DNA of 64,000 nucleotides from Avena insularis. Its lineage: Eukaryota > Streptophyta > Magnoliopsida > Poales > Poaceae. Positions 1 through 10,968 of this stretch are shown one piece after another. The notes beneath the pieces are model-generated. The model made no database searches. It worked only from the letters and a program-made list of their open reading frames with translations, and was not told the origin of the DNA. The position numbers were made by a program, and so were the translations under genes. The stretch covers positions 339,875,211 to 339,939,210 of the forward strand of contig CM042696.1 of NCBI GenBank assembly GCA_023614405.1, given 5' to 3'. The number at the start of each line of letters is the position of its first letter. Position 1 is the stretch's first letter.

Positions 1-722
1 AGTTTCGGCATAAAACTAGGATTTGGTGCGGAATAAGGGGTACATGGGCCAAAGACCCAGCTGGCGGCGCGTAGGCCCATTTGCTCAGGCTGGAGACTCC
101 GGTGTGGGGGTCTGGAGATTCTGGTCCGTCTCTAGTCTATCTCCGGAGTGGGGTCAGACTGTCCCTGGCCTCGGACCGGGGGTTGGTTCGGAGGTCGGCC
201 GGAGATTCCGGGGTGTCGGTCCAGAGACTCCAGTGTGGGAGACCGGAGACTCCGGTCTTCAGGTCTGGAGACTCTAGTGCTTCTGCAGCAGCTTCTTCTG
301 TCTCCTCTTTCAAACCTCCATCTTGTCGGGGTTGGTGCTCCGGGCTTCCTCCCTTGCCTCCGTACTTGTCGGTATGAACCTATCATGATAATAGGACGGA
401 GTATGAAATAGTATACCATTCAAAAGGATAGTAAGTGGGCTCGCATAGAGGAACGGATTCACCTTTAGAGTTCATGATGACTTGGCATAAGTTGGAGACT
501 ATGATGTGGTAACGATCGAAGGCCGGGCTACATCACTTCTAGACCTTGAGGCCTGCGACGCTTGGCTTCATCAGTAACATTTGTGCAGGGACGTAATCCC
601 GCTTTTCGGTCTTCAAAGGTATGATCATCGTATCCCGCTCGTTACTATACTTCTCCATAGATATATATTGGGTTGGTGCATTCTCGTAGTAGGATTTTTT
701 TTTCTACCACGGAACCCCTTCA
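1..722 (+). mobile_element. Decayed Copia-type LTR, 3' part
   Basis: The window opens inside what looks like an LTR of the Angela/BARE-like Copia type. The stretch 600-722 runs through a 'cttttcggtcttcaaagg' motif (also at 61340-61358 in Copia H), a tagata/gtagga tract, a T run and a 'ggaaccccttca' end, the same order as the LTR ends at 15490-15550 and 36180-36240. It would end at CA (721-722). No primer site follows, so it may be a solo LTR or 3' LTR. The first 300 bases hold scattered copies of a short GGAGACTCC-like motif. No coding region is supported. The family call is an inference from order of motifs. Confidence 0.5.
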
Positions 723-872
723 TATGGGTAACTACTCATAACACAATACTATTGTTTAGGATTATAGGGCCTACTTGTATACCTAGATTGTTAATTTAAC
801 CAATAAAATATAAGTTATATAGCATATAAATTATACCATTAGAAAATATAACATCTAAAGTTTCTAATGTTA
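723..872. other. AT-rich spacer, nothing recognised
   Basis: AT-rich sequence between the Copia LTR remnant and the Stowaway-like left end at 873. No ORF, RNA gene or repeat pair is seen. Confidence 0.4.
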
Positions 873-1034
873 CTCCCTCGGGTCCGAATTAACGACCGCA
901 CCCGTAATTTTGCAAAAAGGCCCTTGTCTTTCTTCCGACAAAATGAACAATTTTCTTGCTCACTGATTCCTCTCGAGATATTTGCACATTTGCCACATTT
1001 TTCCTCTAAAATTGTATATTTGGCCTATGACCAC

Positions 1035-1040
1035 CACGTG
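1035..1040. promoter_or_regulatory. G-box CACGTG in a promoter-like stretch
   Basis: The palindrome CACGTG sits in the context CCACCACGTGTC, an ABRE/G-box type site. It lies about 100 bases upstream of an abrupt switch from AT-rich to GC-rich pyrimidine-strand sequence (1110 onward) typical of a grass 5' UTR or first exon. Function is inferred from motif and position only. Confidence 0.35.
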
Positions 1041-1109
1041 TCAGTGACATGTAAAATGCAAATATGCAACTTGCAAAGTAACACGGGCCAAATATGCAAA
1101 TCCCCCGAT

Positions 1110-1660
1110 TCCTCTCTCTCGCGATTACTCGTCCGCCGCTCCCCCGCCGGCCACCTCGCTCTCGCCCGTGCCGCCTGCTCTGTTGCTCCCTCGCCGGCCG
1201 CCTTCCTTCCTCCTCGTTTCTCCGCTTTCCTTCCCCTGGCTTCCACCAACCAGAACCCAAGGAGGAGGGAGATCGAAGATGAAAGGGATTCCTTTTCCCC
1301 AAAGCGTGTGCCTTTGCCGGCTCCAGCGACGGTGCTCATGGCCTGGAGGAAGAGCTAGTACAGGTGCTCGTGGCTCCGGCGGCGGCGGTGATCCCAACCC
1401 TCTCGGCCTCGTACAAGCCGCAGTAGCCGTACCTGTGCCCAAACTGCTTCTGTCCGGTAAAGCTCTGGGCGACCCCAAGCGTTCCTAGCTCTGCTCAGCC
1501 ACCGCCGTGGCCACGTTGGGCGCCGACCTTGTAGCCGACGGAGGCATGGACCTCATTGATCTTAACCTCCCGGCGCCCTTCGAGGACGTGGAGCTCTCCG
1601 CCGTGTCAGATCCCTTCCTCTCGTCGAATCCAGGGTCGTGAAAGCAAGCAGAGTAAGTAA
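1110..1660 (+). pseudogene. GC-rich first-exon-like region of an unidentified gene
   Basis: GC-rich stretch following a promoter-like region with a G-box. It contains a small ATG ORF at 1546-1641 (32 codons including stop) beginning MDLIDLNLPAPFEDVELS, with a DLNLP motif of the EAR-like kind. A good splice donor (GTAAGT, near 1656) lies just after its stop. Reading frames upstream are open but ambiguous, and no family is recognised. It may be the 5' part of a real gene, a captured fragment, or a decayed gene: downstream exon-like pieces exist (2406-2602) but no frame joins all of them. Function is unknown. Confidence 0.3.
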
Positions 1661-2405
1661 GCAATCCGACCACTCTATCTTGCGCTCCTTTCGGTTGATT
1701 CTAGTGTAGACGATTCGGGCTCTGCTTATTAGCCAGGGAAAAAGGTAAACTGGGGCAACAAATAGAGCTCGACTCTGTTCTGTCTTTTTGTTTGTTTTGA
1801 AGCTATGGAACATAGTAGATTGGGGGAACAAATAGAGCCGGCCAGTTAGCCAGATCTTTGTTTTTCTTGATCTTGGTAAGCATGGAATAAAACATGGAAG
1901 AGCAAAAATTCAGCTAACTGTTGCTTTATGTTACAGTCTTCAGCTGTTCTTATTCCAACTGTCCATAGCATCTGAATTTACCATGCTACCAATGCACTAC
2001 ACGCATTAGGCAACTAGAAAAGCCACTAATCAACAAAATAGCAATACTGATGCAATGCAATCGCAATGTAGGATCGGCCGAAGCAGGCGTTGGTTCAAAT
2101 GTTCTTTAGCTTTTCTCAAAATTATTTTTCTATCTGAAGCACTATGTAGTGAGATCATGATACTGGTACCATTTCCACTTGTAAAGGCTTTTGACATGAT
2201 ATTGGCATATTGCCATTCGTCTCTGTTTTTTTTTGGAAAGAGAGATGAGGTAGTACTAAGAGTATCTGTTCTTTTTGGAGTAGATCAATAGATGGGCCTG
2301 ACCTCATCTATCTCACGACATGCCCAATTTGCTGATGCTCTTATGACATGCTTGTCTTCTTCACGGTACATAATAGAGTTAACATCATGGTTAATTTGAA
2401 TACAG

Positions 2406-2602
2406 GATGTATCCTCTTCAATATCCCCAAATGATTCGGTTAATTTGTCAATCAAAGATAAAGAAATCAAATGGTCTGATCAGGACCATCTGAAATTTCG
2501 GGTTGATGCTATGAAAGGACTTGCTGCTCTTATAAATGGAGAGATAGATACATGTTATTTTTTCTTTGGCTTCTTGCACAGGCTTCTGCTCTACTTGGTC
2601 AG
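2406..2602 (+). pseudogene. Exon-like fragments of an unidentified gene
   Basis: After an acceptor-like 'tttgaatacag' (ending 2405), frame one reads DVSSSISPNDSVNLSIKDKE and continues through KWSDQDHLKFRVDAMKGLAA to about 2550. A second acceptor (ttcttgcacag, ending 2581) opens a 21-nt in-frame mini-exon coding ASALLGQ (2582-2602), followed by a strong GTAAGG donor. A further acceptor-like 'cgatttcag' near 2700 precedes a frame that soon stops. Spacing and splice signals look like a genuine multi-exon plant gene. I do not recognise the protein. It lies inside the Stowaway-bracketed region, so transposon capture or decay of a resident gene are both possible. Confidence 0.35.
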
Positions 2603-2889
2603 GTAAGGTAAATTTCATAGAGATTTCTGTAGCCGGTCCTGTTAGATCACAGCTGAGTGGTGTGCCTGCTAGATCTGCTTGATCTGTGTCGTCGATTTCA
2701 GCTGTTCAGCGGCCATTTGATGGCATTCTTGGTCACATTGATGCACTGTAGATCACTACGAGGTGAAGCCACAGTTGCTGAAGTTGCCACAGCCAACCCA
2801 ACTGCGATCCTTCGTCTTCGAAATTTCAAATTCAACATTAGTACTTGAAAGAAAAGTGTCCTTGCACCGGTTACTCGTTGCTCCATATG

Positions 2890-3894
2890 GTTAGATCATC
2901 AACCACATTACTATTTGTTAAAAAGGGCATACCCAGTGTCGAAAGTTCCCACACATTGCCGGGTCTAGGGAATGGAATTCCTAATTGTTAGTTTGATAAC
3001 TGATCATGGCTTAGAGCATACCGTAGCTCGATTTTCTATAGTATTTTGGGACCCTTTCATATCCTTTTAGTTCTGTCATGTAATATCTGATGACCATGGA
3101 TTTAGTCCCTTTTTTGCAGATCTGCTTGATCTGATGACCATGCAATAATTTCTAGTATATTTCCCTTTTTTTAAAGAGGTTTTATGATTTAGTAAACCGT
3201 CAGGAAAAAATATAGATTCCTTGAAATCATGCCCGCTAGCAGAAGAAATTAATTTCAGCTTTTCAGGTGTCTTTCCCGTTTAGAATTAGAAGGGCTGTTT
3301 ATGTGTACAGTGCAACTCAAGCAAACTATTACTCTCGCAGTCGCACTTTCTTTGGTTAGAGGAAAGGCTACTTGAGTTTATACGTACCTAGTAAATCAAT
3401 CATGTCAGACTGTGGCATGAATAGACTCGATGAGAAAGAAGACTTTCAGGTTGTTTTGGGCAAAGAAAATCGTGGAGAGTCGTCTTGCCAGCCGAATTCT
3501 AGGTGGTTAGCACACTGGACAAGAGCAAGCAGCAGTCCTTAAACTTGCTACTCTTCCTGATAATCATATTTTTAATTTCAAAACTGCGGTGCTTAAGATA
3601 TAGTCCTTGCTCATCCTTGGGAGGATTTCTAAATCATGTGCAAATGTTCCTGGCCTAAGCAGCTCGGCATATTTTCAGATGCTTAAGATATTGCTGTGAT
3701 CCAATACTGTTGAATTTGGGTTCATCCAATACTGTGATCCTGAGGATGCTCCTGATGCAAAATATTACTCATTGGCAGGGAAATACTGTTGAATTACACG
3801 ATCGAGTAGGTGAGCACACACATGATCGATTAAGCTAGCTAGCTAGCTTACCAGCATGTGAGATTAGATGCTTGATCGATCTCACGAGCAGACA
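2890..3894. other. Non-coding stretch, nothing recognised
   Basis: AT-rich sequence with no ORF of note, probably intron or flank of the gene-like fragments to the left. It includes a short (GCTA)n palindromic run near 3833-3850. Confidence 0.3.
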
Positions 3895-4256
3895 TCACAT
3901 TGTGTCTTGCAGGGAGCAGCAGGCAGCAGGCACTAGCAGCAGGTAGCAGGCAGCAGAAGGGAGCTGCCGAGGTGGGGGAGGACGACAGGCTCGATGGAGC
4001 GGCGGAGGGAGCTCCAGGGACGACGACGGGGAGGGGCCTCCGCCTCCCTCGAGGACGGCGCCGGGGATCGAGTGCGGCCGCCGGGAATCGCAGGCGGGCG
4101 CGGGGATCGAGCGCGGCCGCTGGAGATTGCGTGCGGGGACAGCCGGCAGGGGATTGGCCTCCGCCTCCGCCGGCACGATCCTGCCTGGTCCGCCTCCGCG
4201 TCGCCCACAGCGACGACGGGATAGTGCAAGGAGGACGGGAAACGTGGGATCGTGGG
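3895..4256. other. GC-rich block next to the hAT insertion
   Basis: GC-rich sequence open in several frames on both strands, as expected for composition alone. It carries an internal duplication: GGGATCGAGTGCGGCCGC and GGGATCGAGCGCGGCCGC about 40 bases apart (4067-4125). It lies outside the left hAT terminus. It may be a 5' UTR or first exon. No protein family is recognised in any frame. Confidence 0.3.
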
Positions 4257-4264
4257 CTGACGAG
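4257..4264. repeat. hAT target-site duplication, left copy
   Basis: CTGACGAG, matched by CTGACGAC at 8381-8388 (7 of 8). Eight bases is the hAT target-duplication length. Confidence 0.7.
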
Positions 4265-7200
4265 TCAAGATGTGATAGGTTCGGTCCGGTCCGGACCTAT
4301 TATTGGACCGCTGCACCTATATGAAATTTTGAGGTTATAGGGCCGGCCCGCACCTACATAACGGGTAACCTTTAGGTTCTAGGTTTGTCCCTGATCATTG
4401 TGTCAGTCGTTCAGCTTCACCTGATCATTGTGTCGGTCGTTCAGCTTTAATAGATTGTCTAGATCCAGAACTGACTCTAATTTCAAAGAGAATACTCTGT
4501 GCATAATATATAAAATAGAACTATATTTTACTTGCAAAAGGAAAATCTTCAAGACCAGACTTTCGAGACAAGTATCAAAAAGCTGCAACATCAATCATCA
4601 GATTGAATATAAGACATTTTTTTTGCTTTGTTTCATAATGAATATAAATACAAAATGCTTCGGTTCTCTCTTCTTTTGCTTGTGTGCTTAAACTATCTTG
4701 TTGTTGGTAAACTGAACCAAATGCAATGCATGCTCCATAACCTGAAGGAAACAAGAAGCAAGAGAATTAATGATATTTTCTTTATGGCAAGAAGGACAAG
4801 TAATGCAAGGACGCGGCACATGCTACAGAATTAATCACACACATGCTAGACCTAGAAGATCCTCTGTTCAAATCTGTAAAACGACTAAACGAGATGTATA
4901 TAAACTAGGAAGTAGAGAAGAAATGTTATTAAAATAGAACTTTATGTATCCATGGCATGTATCAGAGCTCTGTTCATCACAAACTAAAATCTGTTCATTA
5001 GCAGAGCTCTGTTCATCTCTAGCTAACTGCAACTAGGAAGTCGGAAGAAATACTTTTGACATGAAATTTCCTTATGACATGTAGTAGACTCTACTCTTCA
5101 CAACTGAGACATCTATATGATAAAAATGCATTTTGAGAATGGTAATAGCAGCCCAGCTGGTCCATGAAGAGTGGCAGCAGTAAAATCTCCTAGTGTTGTT
5201 GGTAAACTGAATCAATTCAACTTGATAATTTCGTATAGTAGCAATAGTAACATAAGAGGAGAATAGTACTTTAAATACCTATGCTAAGGGTGATTCAATC
5301 TCAGTATCTCTTAGGTCAACTAGGTCAGTGATTGCACCCATTCGCCGCCGATGAGAATCTAAAATACAAGCACATTAGTTTCAACAAAATGAAATTGCAC
5401 CAAACAATGAAGTTGAGTGTGTTAGTATTACCAGATCCTCGATACCAATCCTGCGAACAGATAAGGGCCTCAACACTCTTGACACTCAACCTGCTACGGA
5501 AGTCTGTCAAGATTCTTCCTCCCATGCTAAAAGCAAATTCAGATGCAACTGTAGATGCAGGCACTGCTAGCACATCACGCGCGATTGCAGCAAGTGTGGG
5601 ATAGGTTGAAGAGTTGGCACTCCACCATTTTAGTATGTCAAATTCTCCAGATCTCGAAATCGGGCTCTCATTCAAGTATCGATCAAGTTCTGTGGTTACA
5701 TGATCTTGCCTATGCTCATTAAGGTGGTCATCCCAATCACAAAAGATATCATCATCTGCAGTGACCATTTGAGTATGATCTTGTCCTGGTTCTTGTGAGA
5801 AGTTGTTGTTGTTATTATTGAGTTGAGAAAAATATTCATTGAAGAGACTCTTGAAAGTTTTTCTCACTCTTTCGATCCGTGGTTGAGGATCATTTACGAA
5901 GGCCTGTTTAAGACGAAACTCTACATACTTAAACTTGAAACGTGGGTCAAGTATTACCGGAATTGCAAGGGTCATGTAGATGTCATACCAATACTTATTA
6001 AACTTTGTCCACCAGATTGAGCTTTAACTCAAAGGCCATTGAATCATTCGCTGCAGCATTGTCCAATGTAATCTCAAATAGCTTATACTCAATGTTCCAT
6101 TCTTGGATGCATTCAAGGACCTGATTGAACATCTCAATTCCAGTGTGTGGCGTCTCCACAACAAAAAACTTGATAACTTTCTTCTTAACTTCCCAATCTG
6201 CAGTGATATAGTGGCAAGTGATGCACATATAACCAAGAGTCTGGTTCGACGTCCACATATCTGCTGTCAATGAAAACCTGGACTGAGCATCCTTAAACAT
6301 TTCCTGTAGTGCCACCTTTTGCTCTTCAAATGCTTTTATGCAGTCATTTCTGATGGTTGCCCGACTTATTGTCTTGAACAATGGGTTTAGACTTGCTACA
6401 AATCTTCTAAATCCATCGTATTCCACAAGGATAAATGGAAGCCCATGTAATGCAATCATCCGAGCAAGCTCCTTTCTTGCAATCACTGGATCGAAATTCT
6501 AATTCTTCAAACGACGACCATCAGGAGAACGAAGTGTTGAATTCAAGCCTTGCACGACCCTTAGTGCAACATCTCGTTTCTTGCATCTGTCCAAGTGCTT
6601 CAACAAGGCGCTGGTCCCTGCTTGACGTTTTGCACTGATCATATTGTCACAATGCTTGCACCTCCCTCCTGAAACTTTCCAATCCACAATGACTGGAACA
6701 TATTCCTTCCACGCTTCGGATCTAAATTTGCTCGTCAAAGCTTGAACCGATGCACTCGCAGTAAGAAACTCAACATCCTCAACATGTTGCTCATCACCCT
6801 CGACATCTTCCTCGGCATCGTGGTCAAAGTTGTCCTCGGCATCGTGGTCAAAGTCGTCCTCGACATTATGCTCAACATCCATAGGTTCCGGAACCTCTAC
6901 AAAACGTTCAAAGTGATTATTAGTAAACTGTTGCATTAGATAAACTAATTGGATATATTATGTGACATAACCGTGCTCGCCAGAATATGGGACATGATCA
7001 TTGTGGATAAACGTCGGTGTTCGGAGTGACTCGAGAACTGCAGCAGCTAGTGGCGTCCCTGCAGCCAGAGAAACGTCGGTGTTCGGAGAAGCTCGCCTTG
7101 TAGCTGGAGAAGTCCGCACTGCCTGGGACCTTGACACCAAAGAAGCCACCACATTATGTCTCGAAACTGGAGACCACATCTTGTTTTTCTTCTTCTTCTG

Positions 7201-8380
7201 CCTGGGACCTTGACCCTGTCGACTCCGCCTTTCTCCTTCACTTCCCATGGTGGGGACATGTTCTCGCGTAGCCTGTTGCTCTTGCTCTTGGCTTGGCATC
7301 TGCAAATTCTGACAAGGTGGATTTGGCTCCTTTAATATGGTAAGATAATAACCATCTAATAACAGTATGAAAATTAATTTTATTTATTTGGTAGGATAAA
7401 AACAAGTTAGTTAACCTACAAGTTAGTTAACAGTAGTAGCGCTAGCATTTACACTTCAACACTCAACTACCGGTACACTCTAGCATCTAGCTGTATATAC
7501 AGTTCCCACTCCTCTGCTCTTTAGAAGAGGTGTGATTTTTTTTCTTACTATTGAATACTCATCTGAATTTGGACTGACCAAACTGGAAGAGGAGACCTGA
7601 TAACCTGAAATCATGAAGGTACTGCTAACATGGTGCTAACTCTGGAATGCATATCTTATATTTTCTTCAGTCCCATTGTACTAAGATTAACCTACAGAGA
7701 CATGGTTAGCTTAGCTACAGACTCCTGAATACTAAGGACGAATCCATTCTCCACTTTGAATACCTGCAGAGCTCATTTTTCTATCTTTAGAAACAACTTG
7801 AACTACTAGGCAGAAATATGAGAATTGCACGGTGCCTGCTCTATCTCCATTCTCCACAAGGATTCAAGGGACAAGGGTCAGGATCATACATACAGACATG
7901 AAGGCAAGCACTGCTACTAGACAGAAATCAGAAATATGATACCCAACGGAGCAAGAAAATTAGGCAATCTAAATTGGCACCCAATCCCCAAACAGCAGAT
8001 GATTATGGATCTTACGCGGGGAGGGAGCTGAGGGATTGCAAGGAGGATTTACCTACGAAGCTCGGGGCGCACCTCGTATGCGAGCGCCTCCCGCAGCGTT
8101 CCGACGGCCGGCGAGTTGCTCTGCTCCGGTGGTGGGGAAAATAGGTGGAGGAGCTGTCAGGGGGTGAGTTTTTTACTCCGGTGCCAACTCCTCCTGCGGC
8201 GCGGCGGCGGCGTCCGTCTGGTCGCTGAGGGGAGGAGAGGTCCGGTTAGAACCTAGGTTCGGACGGGTAAGGTTTGTGTTGGACCTTATTTTTTGCGGGT
8301 CGGCCCCTTTCCCTAATGGTAACAAAAACCAGGTCCGGTCCAGCGGGTCGGTGGGCCGAACCGGACCCATCGCATCTTGA
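4265..8380 (-). mobile_element. hAT superfamily DNA transposon, dead
   Basis: A 4.1-kb element with inverted ends. The left end reads TCAAGATGTGATAGGTTCGG and the right end, in reverse complement, TCAAGATGCGATGGGTCCGG. Weaker inverted similarity continues about 120 bases inward, including a TAGGTTCTA motif on both sides. Near-identical 8-bp repeats flank it. It holds a BED-finger hAT transposase on the minus strand with stops and a central deletion. The stretch 7306-8245 is the GC-rich leader side and 4385-5324 the 3' non-coding side; nothing else was seen there. Confidence 0.8.
5325..7305 (-). pseudogene. hAT transposase (BED finger, Ricesleeper-like), broken
   Basis: Transposase for the surrounding element; it would bind the element ends in the nucleus and catalyse cut-and-paste transposition. 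Order on the minus strand: a basic low-complexity N-terminus (7305-6958), an acidic repeat, then a BED-type zinc finger (6499-6936; CKHC, HLDRC), the N-terminal part of the RNase H-like core (to 5998; LTADMWTSNQ, ITLDNAAAND), and the C-terminal hAT dimerisation domain (5325-5975; ILKWWSANSSTYPTLAAIARD, SVASEFAFS-like). Lesions: an in-frame TAG at 6499-6501, where relatives have a tyrosine, and a central deletion near 5990-6000 that joins the early core to WTKFNKYWYDIYMT-like sequence in another frame, removing a large part of the catalytic region. It cannot encode active enzyme. Assignment is firm from motif order. Confidence 0.85.
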
Positions 8381-8388
8381 CTGACGAC
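8381..8388. repeat. hAT target-site duplication, right copy
   Basis: CTGACGAC, one mismatch from the left copy at 4257-4264. Confidence 0.7.
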
Positions 8389-8668
8389 GTACGACAAGTT
8401 TGAATTTTGGATCTAGCCAAATTTGTAAAGTTTTGAATGTATTTTTGTCTATTTGCAAGTTTGACTTTGAACTGACACTGCGAACAATAAAACGGGCCGG
8501 AGGGAGTATAATTTTTGTGTTATATTATTTATATTTCGTTCGTCAAATTTACAACCTAGTTATCCGTTTATCTCTACTATATAATATTCGTTGCGGTGGT
8601 TTTCGTCGCACGGGACGAATTTTTTGAAGACAATTTTGCCCCTGCACTGAATAAGAAATTACCCGCGT

Positions 8669-9325
8669 GTGCCATCTAAGTCAAAAAAACGGTTCGCGAC
8701 CGCTGCCATCTCCCTCGTTCCCCCGTCGAGCGCCTCCCTCAGGCCGAGCGCTGCCAGGGCCGCTCGCCCGCGACTCCCTTCTGGGAGCCACGACGGTCGG
8801 CCTGCTCGCCGCTCACGCTGGCGCCTTCCCTTGCCACGGGCGCCGCTGAGCCCCGTCACCTCCCTCCTCGTCGAGCTCCCCTCTGCCCCTGAGCCTTCCG
8901 CTGATCGCCACAGCCCGAAGCTCCTCTCGCCTTCAGCTGCCGCGTCTCCATTGCCGACGCTGCTGCATCAAGGCCTCCTCGAGCTGGGCTCGCGACGCCG
9001 CGTTTCACCGAACCTTCCGGCTGCCGCCACCTCGCCGCCGTCCTCGGTCGCCGCCTGCCTCGCCTGGCACCAGCGCCGCCGCCAAGCTCCTCTTTCTCCT
9101 GCCGGCAGAGCCATCCCCGAGCACCAGGCCGCCGCCTCTCCTTCGTGCCCTCCTCCCGAGCCTGCTGCCGCGCGCCACCATCCCCTCTGCTCGAGCTCCG
9201 GCGTGCCCGCCTCTATGTCCTCCGTCGACCGCCGCCCGGAGCTCTGTTCGCGTCTCCTCGTTGTCGACCGGTGTTCCCGACCGTGCGGTTTCGAGCTCAG
9301 AAAAGAAACGTCGCTACCTGTTTGA
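8669..9325 (+). other. GC-rich block with an open frame in the Helitron
   Basis: An open frame of about 218 codons rich in Ser, Pro, Ala and Arg, with no recognisable domain. Overlapping frames are also open, which is expected from roughly 65-70% GC. It begins shortly after the Helitron left end. It may be a captured first exon or leader, since Helitrons capture such pieces, but codon content gives no clear evidence of a real protein. Confidence 0.25.
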
Positions 9326-9935
9326 GTTTTCTAGCTGGTGGTGAATAAGGAGATCAAGGAGGTTGGAAGGAGAAGGGAGACATCGTGGTGGTTGCGGGAT
9401 GTGGTGTGAGCGGCGAACATGAGGTATTCCTGTTGTTCTCTAATTAAGGTTATTAGTGTTGAAGAAGAGGAGTAAATATTGGGGCGATGGTTCTCGCTGC
9501 CGATTTTCTAAAGAAAAAAATGTTTACACGCTTCAGGGTTAGGCTGTGGATTTGCCTCTCCATAATCTCCTCAATCCAAATCTCTCCCAGATTTGTGATA
9601 CCGCTCGTCGTTAACTTGCCTCAGGAAAGGCAGAGTTTTTACCATTGGCTGATCGCTAGGATGCTCCAGGTTAGTACTCATGCTTCTTTGCGTGCATTTC
9701 CCTGATGATTAAAAGAAAATTGGAAGCCTTTTCTAATATATTTCTCAAAGGCTGCTAGCCGATATATTGCTCAAAGCGTGCTAGACTTTTGTAGATGTAG
9801 TCGTCGGCTTAAATACATATATACATTATACATTTTTTGTAACTTCACTGTTATGACAATTGAGACATCACGCTTGCACAAATGATTATTATCATGTTGT
9901 CACTAGAAAAAATATAAAATATATGTATTATATTA

Positions 9936-10097
9936 CAACATATTTTCTGTCCGAGAGGTGATTTCGTTTGGCTACTCATATTTCCAGAACCACTGCCTAA
10001 ACTTCAGTATTGTGATGCCTGAGTATGGATACCTCAGTAGATTACACTGCGTTGCCACCTCAATCCAAACGAAGCCACCTCTCGGATAGAATATATA
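9936..10097. repeat. Fold-back (MITE-like) insertion inside the Helitron
   Basis: Inverted arms at about 9940-9971 (core TGTCCGAGAGGTGATTTCGT) and 10063-10093 (reverse complement core TATCCGAGAGGTGGCTTCGT). On either side lies a 20-base direct repeat, ATGTTGTCACTAGAAAAAAT, at 9894-9913 and 10104-10123. This is too long for an ordinary target duplication; origin unknown. Confidence 0.5.
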
Positions 10098-10470
10098 CAA
10101 TATATGTTGTCACTAGAAAAAATTATGGCAATGCATTACATGTTAGTTTTGGAGACTAGACTTTTTAGGCGAGCATGGATTATGATTTTATATCCTATAT
10201 ATTAATTCCTTCATATATCACATGTCCTTTTATGTAGGTAAACTGTTTGATAATTTTGCTAGGACGGAACAATTTATCTTTTATATTCCCATCAGCAACA
10301 CAAATTATTATCTCCTGGAAAAATCTAAAATTGGACTATTTCTATAATTTGAACCATGTTTCCTATCTACTAAAGTGTCATTTCTTTGTTCTTAAGATTA
10401 AGATGTTTTAATATTGCTACTTGAAGTTGTCTCCAGGATACAATGGAAATTTAATCTTAGTCAATAAGAG

Positions 10471-10755
10471 ATACTTAGTGCCTCTTTGTTTCTATACATA
10501 TGAATTGTGTTTCCTATCCAGGTGCTTCCTGTGCATATGATGTTTGTTTTAATTCTATACATTTTATGAACATAGTAGAATCTTTTTTAATACTTAGTGT
10601 ATCTTTGTTTCTATACATGAATTGTGTTTCCTATCCAGGTGCTTCCTATGCATATGGTGTTTGTTTTAATCATATACATTTTATGAACGGAGTAGAATCT
10701 TTTTTAATACTTTGTATATCTTTGTTTCTATACACATGAATTGTGTTTACATATG
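10471..10755. repeat. Tandem repeat, about 118-bp unit, 2.4 copies
   Basis: Units start at 10471, 10590 and 10707 and share 'gaattgtgtttcctatccag' and 'tagaatcttttttaatactt' blocks. It lies just upstream of the Helitron 3' hairpin. The short ORF here is a by-product. Confidence 0.8.
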
Positions 10756-10968
10756 ATAAGGAAAAAAACCGAGAGACCATGGCAACGCACGGGCATTCAA
10801 CTAGTGACTTATAATGTACGGTACATGCTAGTATTATTTTTGGAGAGCTGCGCGTACGAGCAGGCAAAAATATACCGTGCACATTACGTGCATCGGTTTC
10901 ATGTAATGTTGCGCTTTCCGATTCGTGTTGTATGGTTCCACTCAGTTTCGCCAAGTTTCGAAAATCTA

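Larger units (their letters stand above)
873..8506. mobile_element. Region bracketed by Stowaway/Mariner-like ends
   Basis: At 873 a TA dinucleotide (871-872) is followed by CTCCCTCGGGTCCGAATTAA. At the other side the sequence ending at 8506 and followed by TA (8507-8508), read in reverse complement, begins CTCCCTCCGGCCCGTTTTAT. Both resemble the grass Stowaway terminus (CTCCCTCCGTnCC). Similarity lasts about 30 bases. They could be the two ends of one element that later received the hAT insertion, or unrelated half-MITEs. The interior minus the hAT is about 3.5 kb. No mariner transposase is visible. Confidence 0.35.
8571..10804 (+). mobile_element. Non-autonomous Helitron, 2.2 kb
   Basis: The left end starts TCTCTACTATATAATATTCG directly after an A (8570). 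The right end finishes in CTAG (10801-10804) directly before a T (10805). Eight or so bases upstream of CTAG lies a hairpin with arms CCATG (10778-10782) and CACGG, one mismatch, with the GCAACG loop common in grass Helitrons. TC start, CTAG end, subterminal hairpin and A/T insertion site together fit the superfamily. No Rep/helicase is present, so it is non-autonomous. Cargo: a GC-rich ORF-bearing block, a fold-back insertion and a short tandem repeat. Confidence 0.8.

Noticed and set aside
9901..10120. CACTA transposon ends
   Set aside because: CACTAG occurs twice here but in direct, not inverted, orientation, and without subterminal repeats or a transposase.
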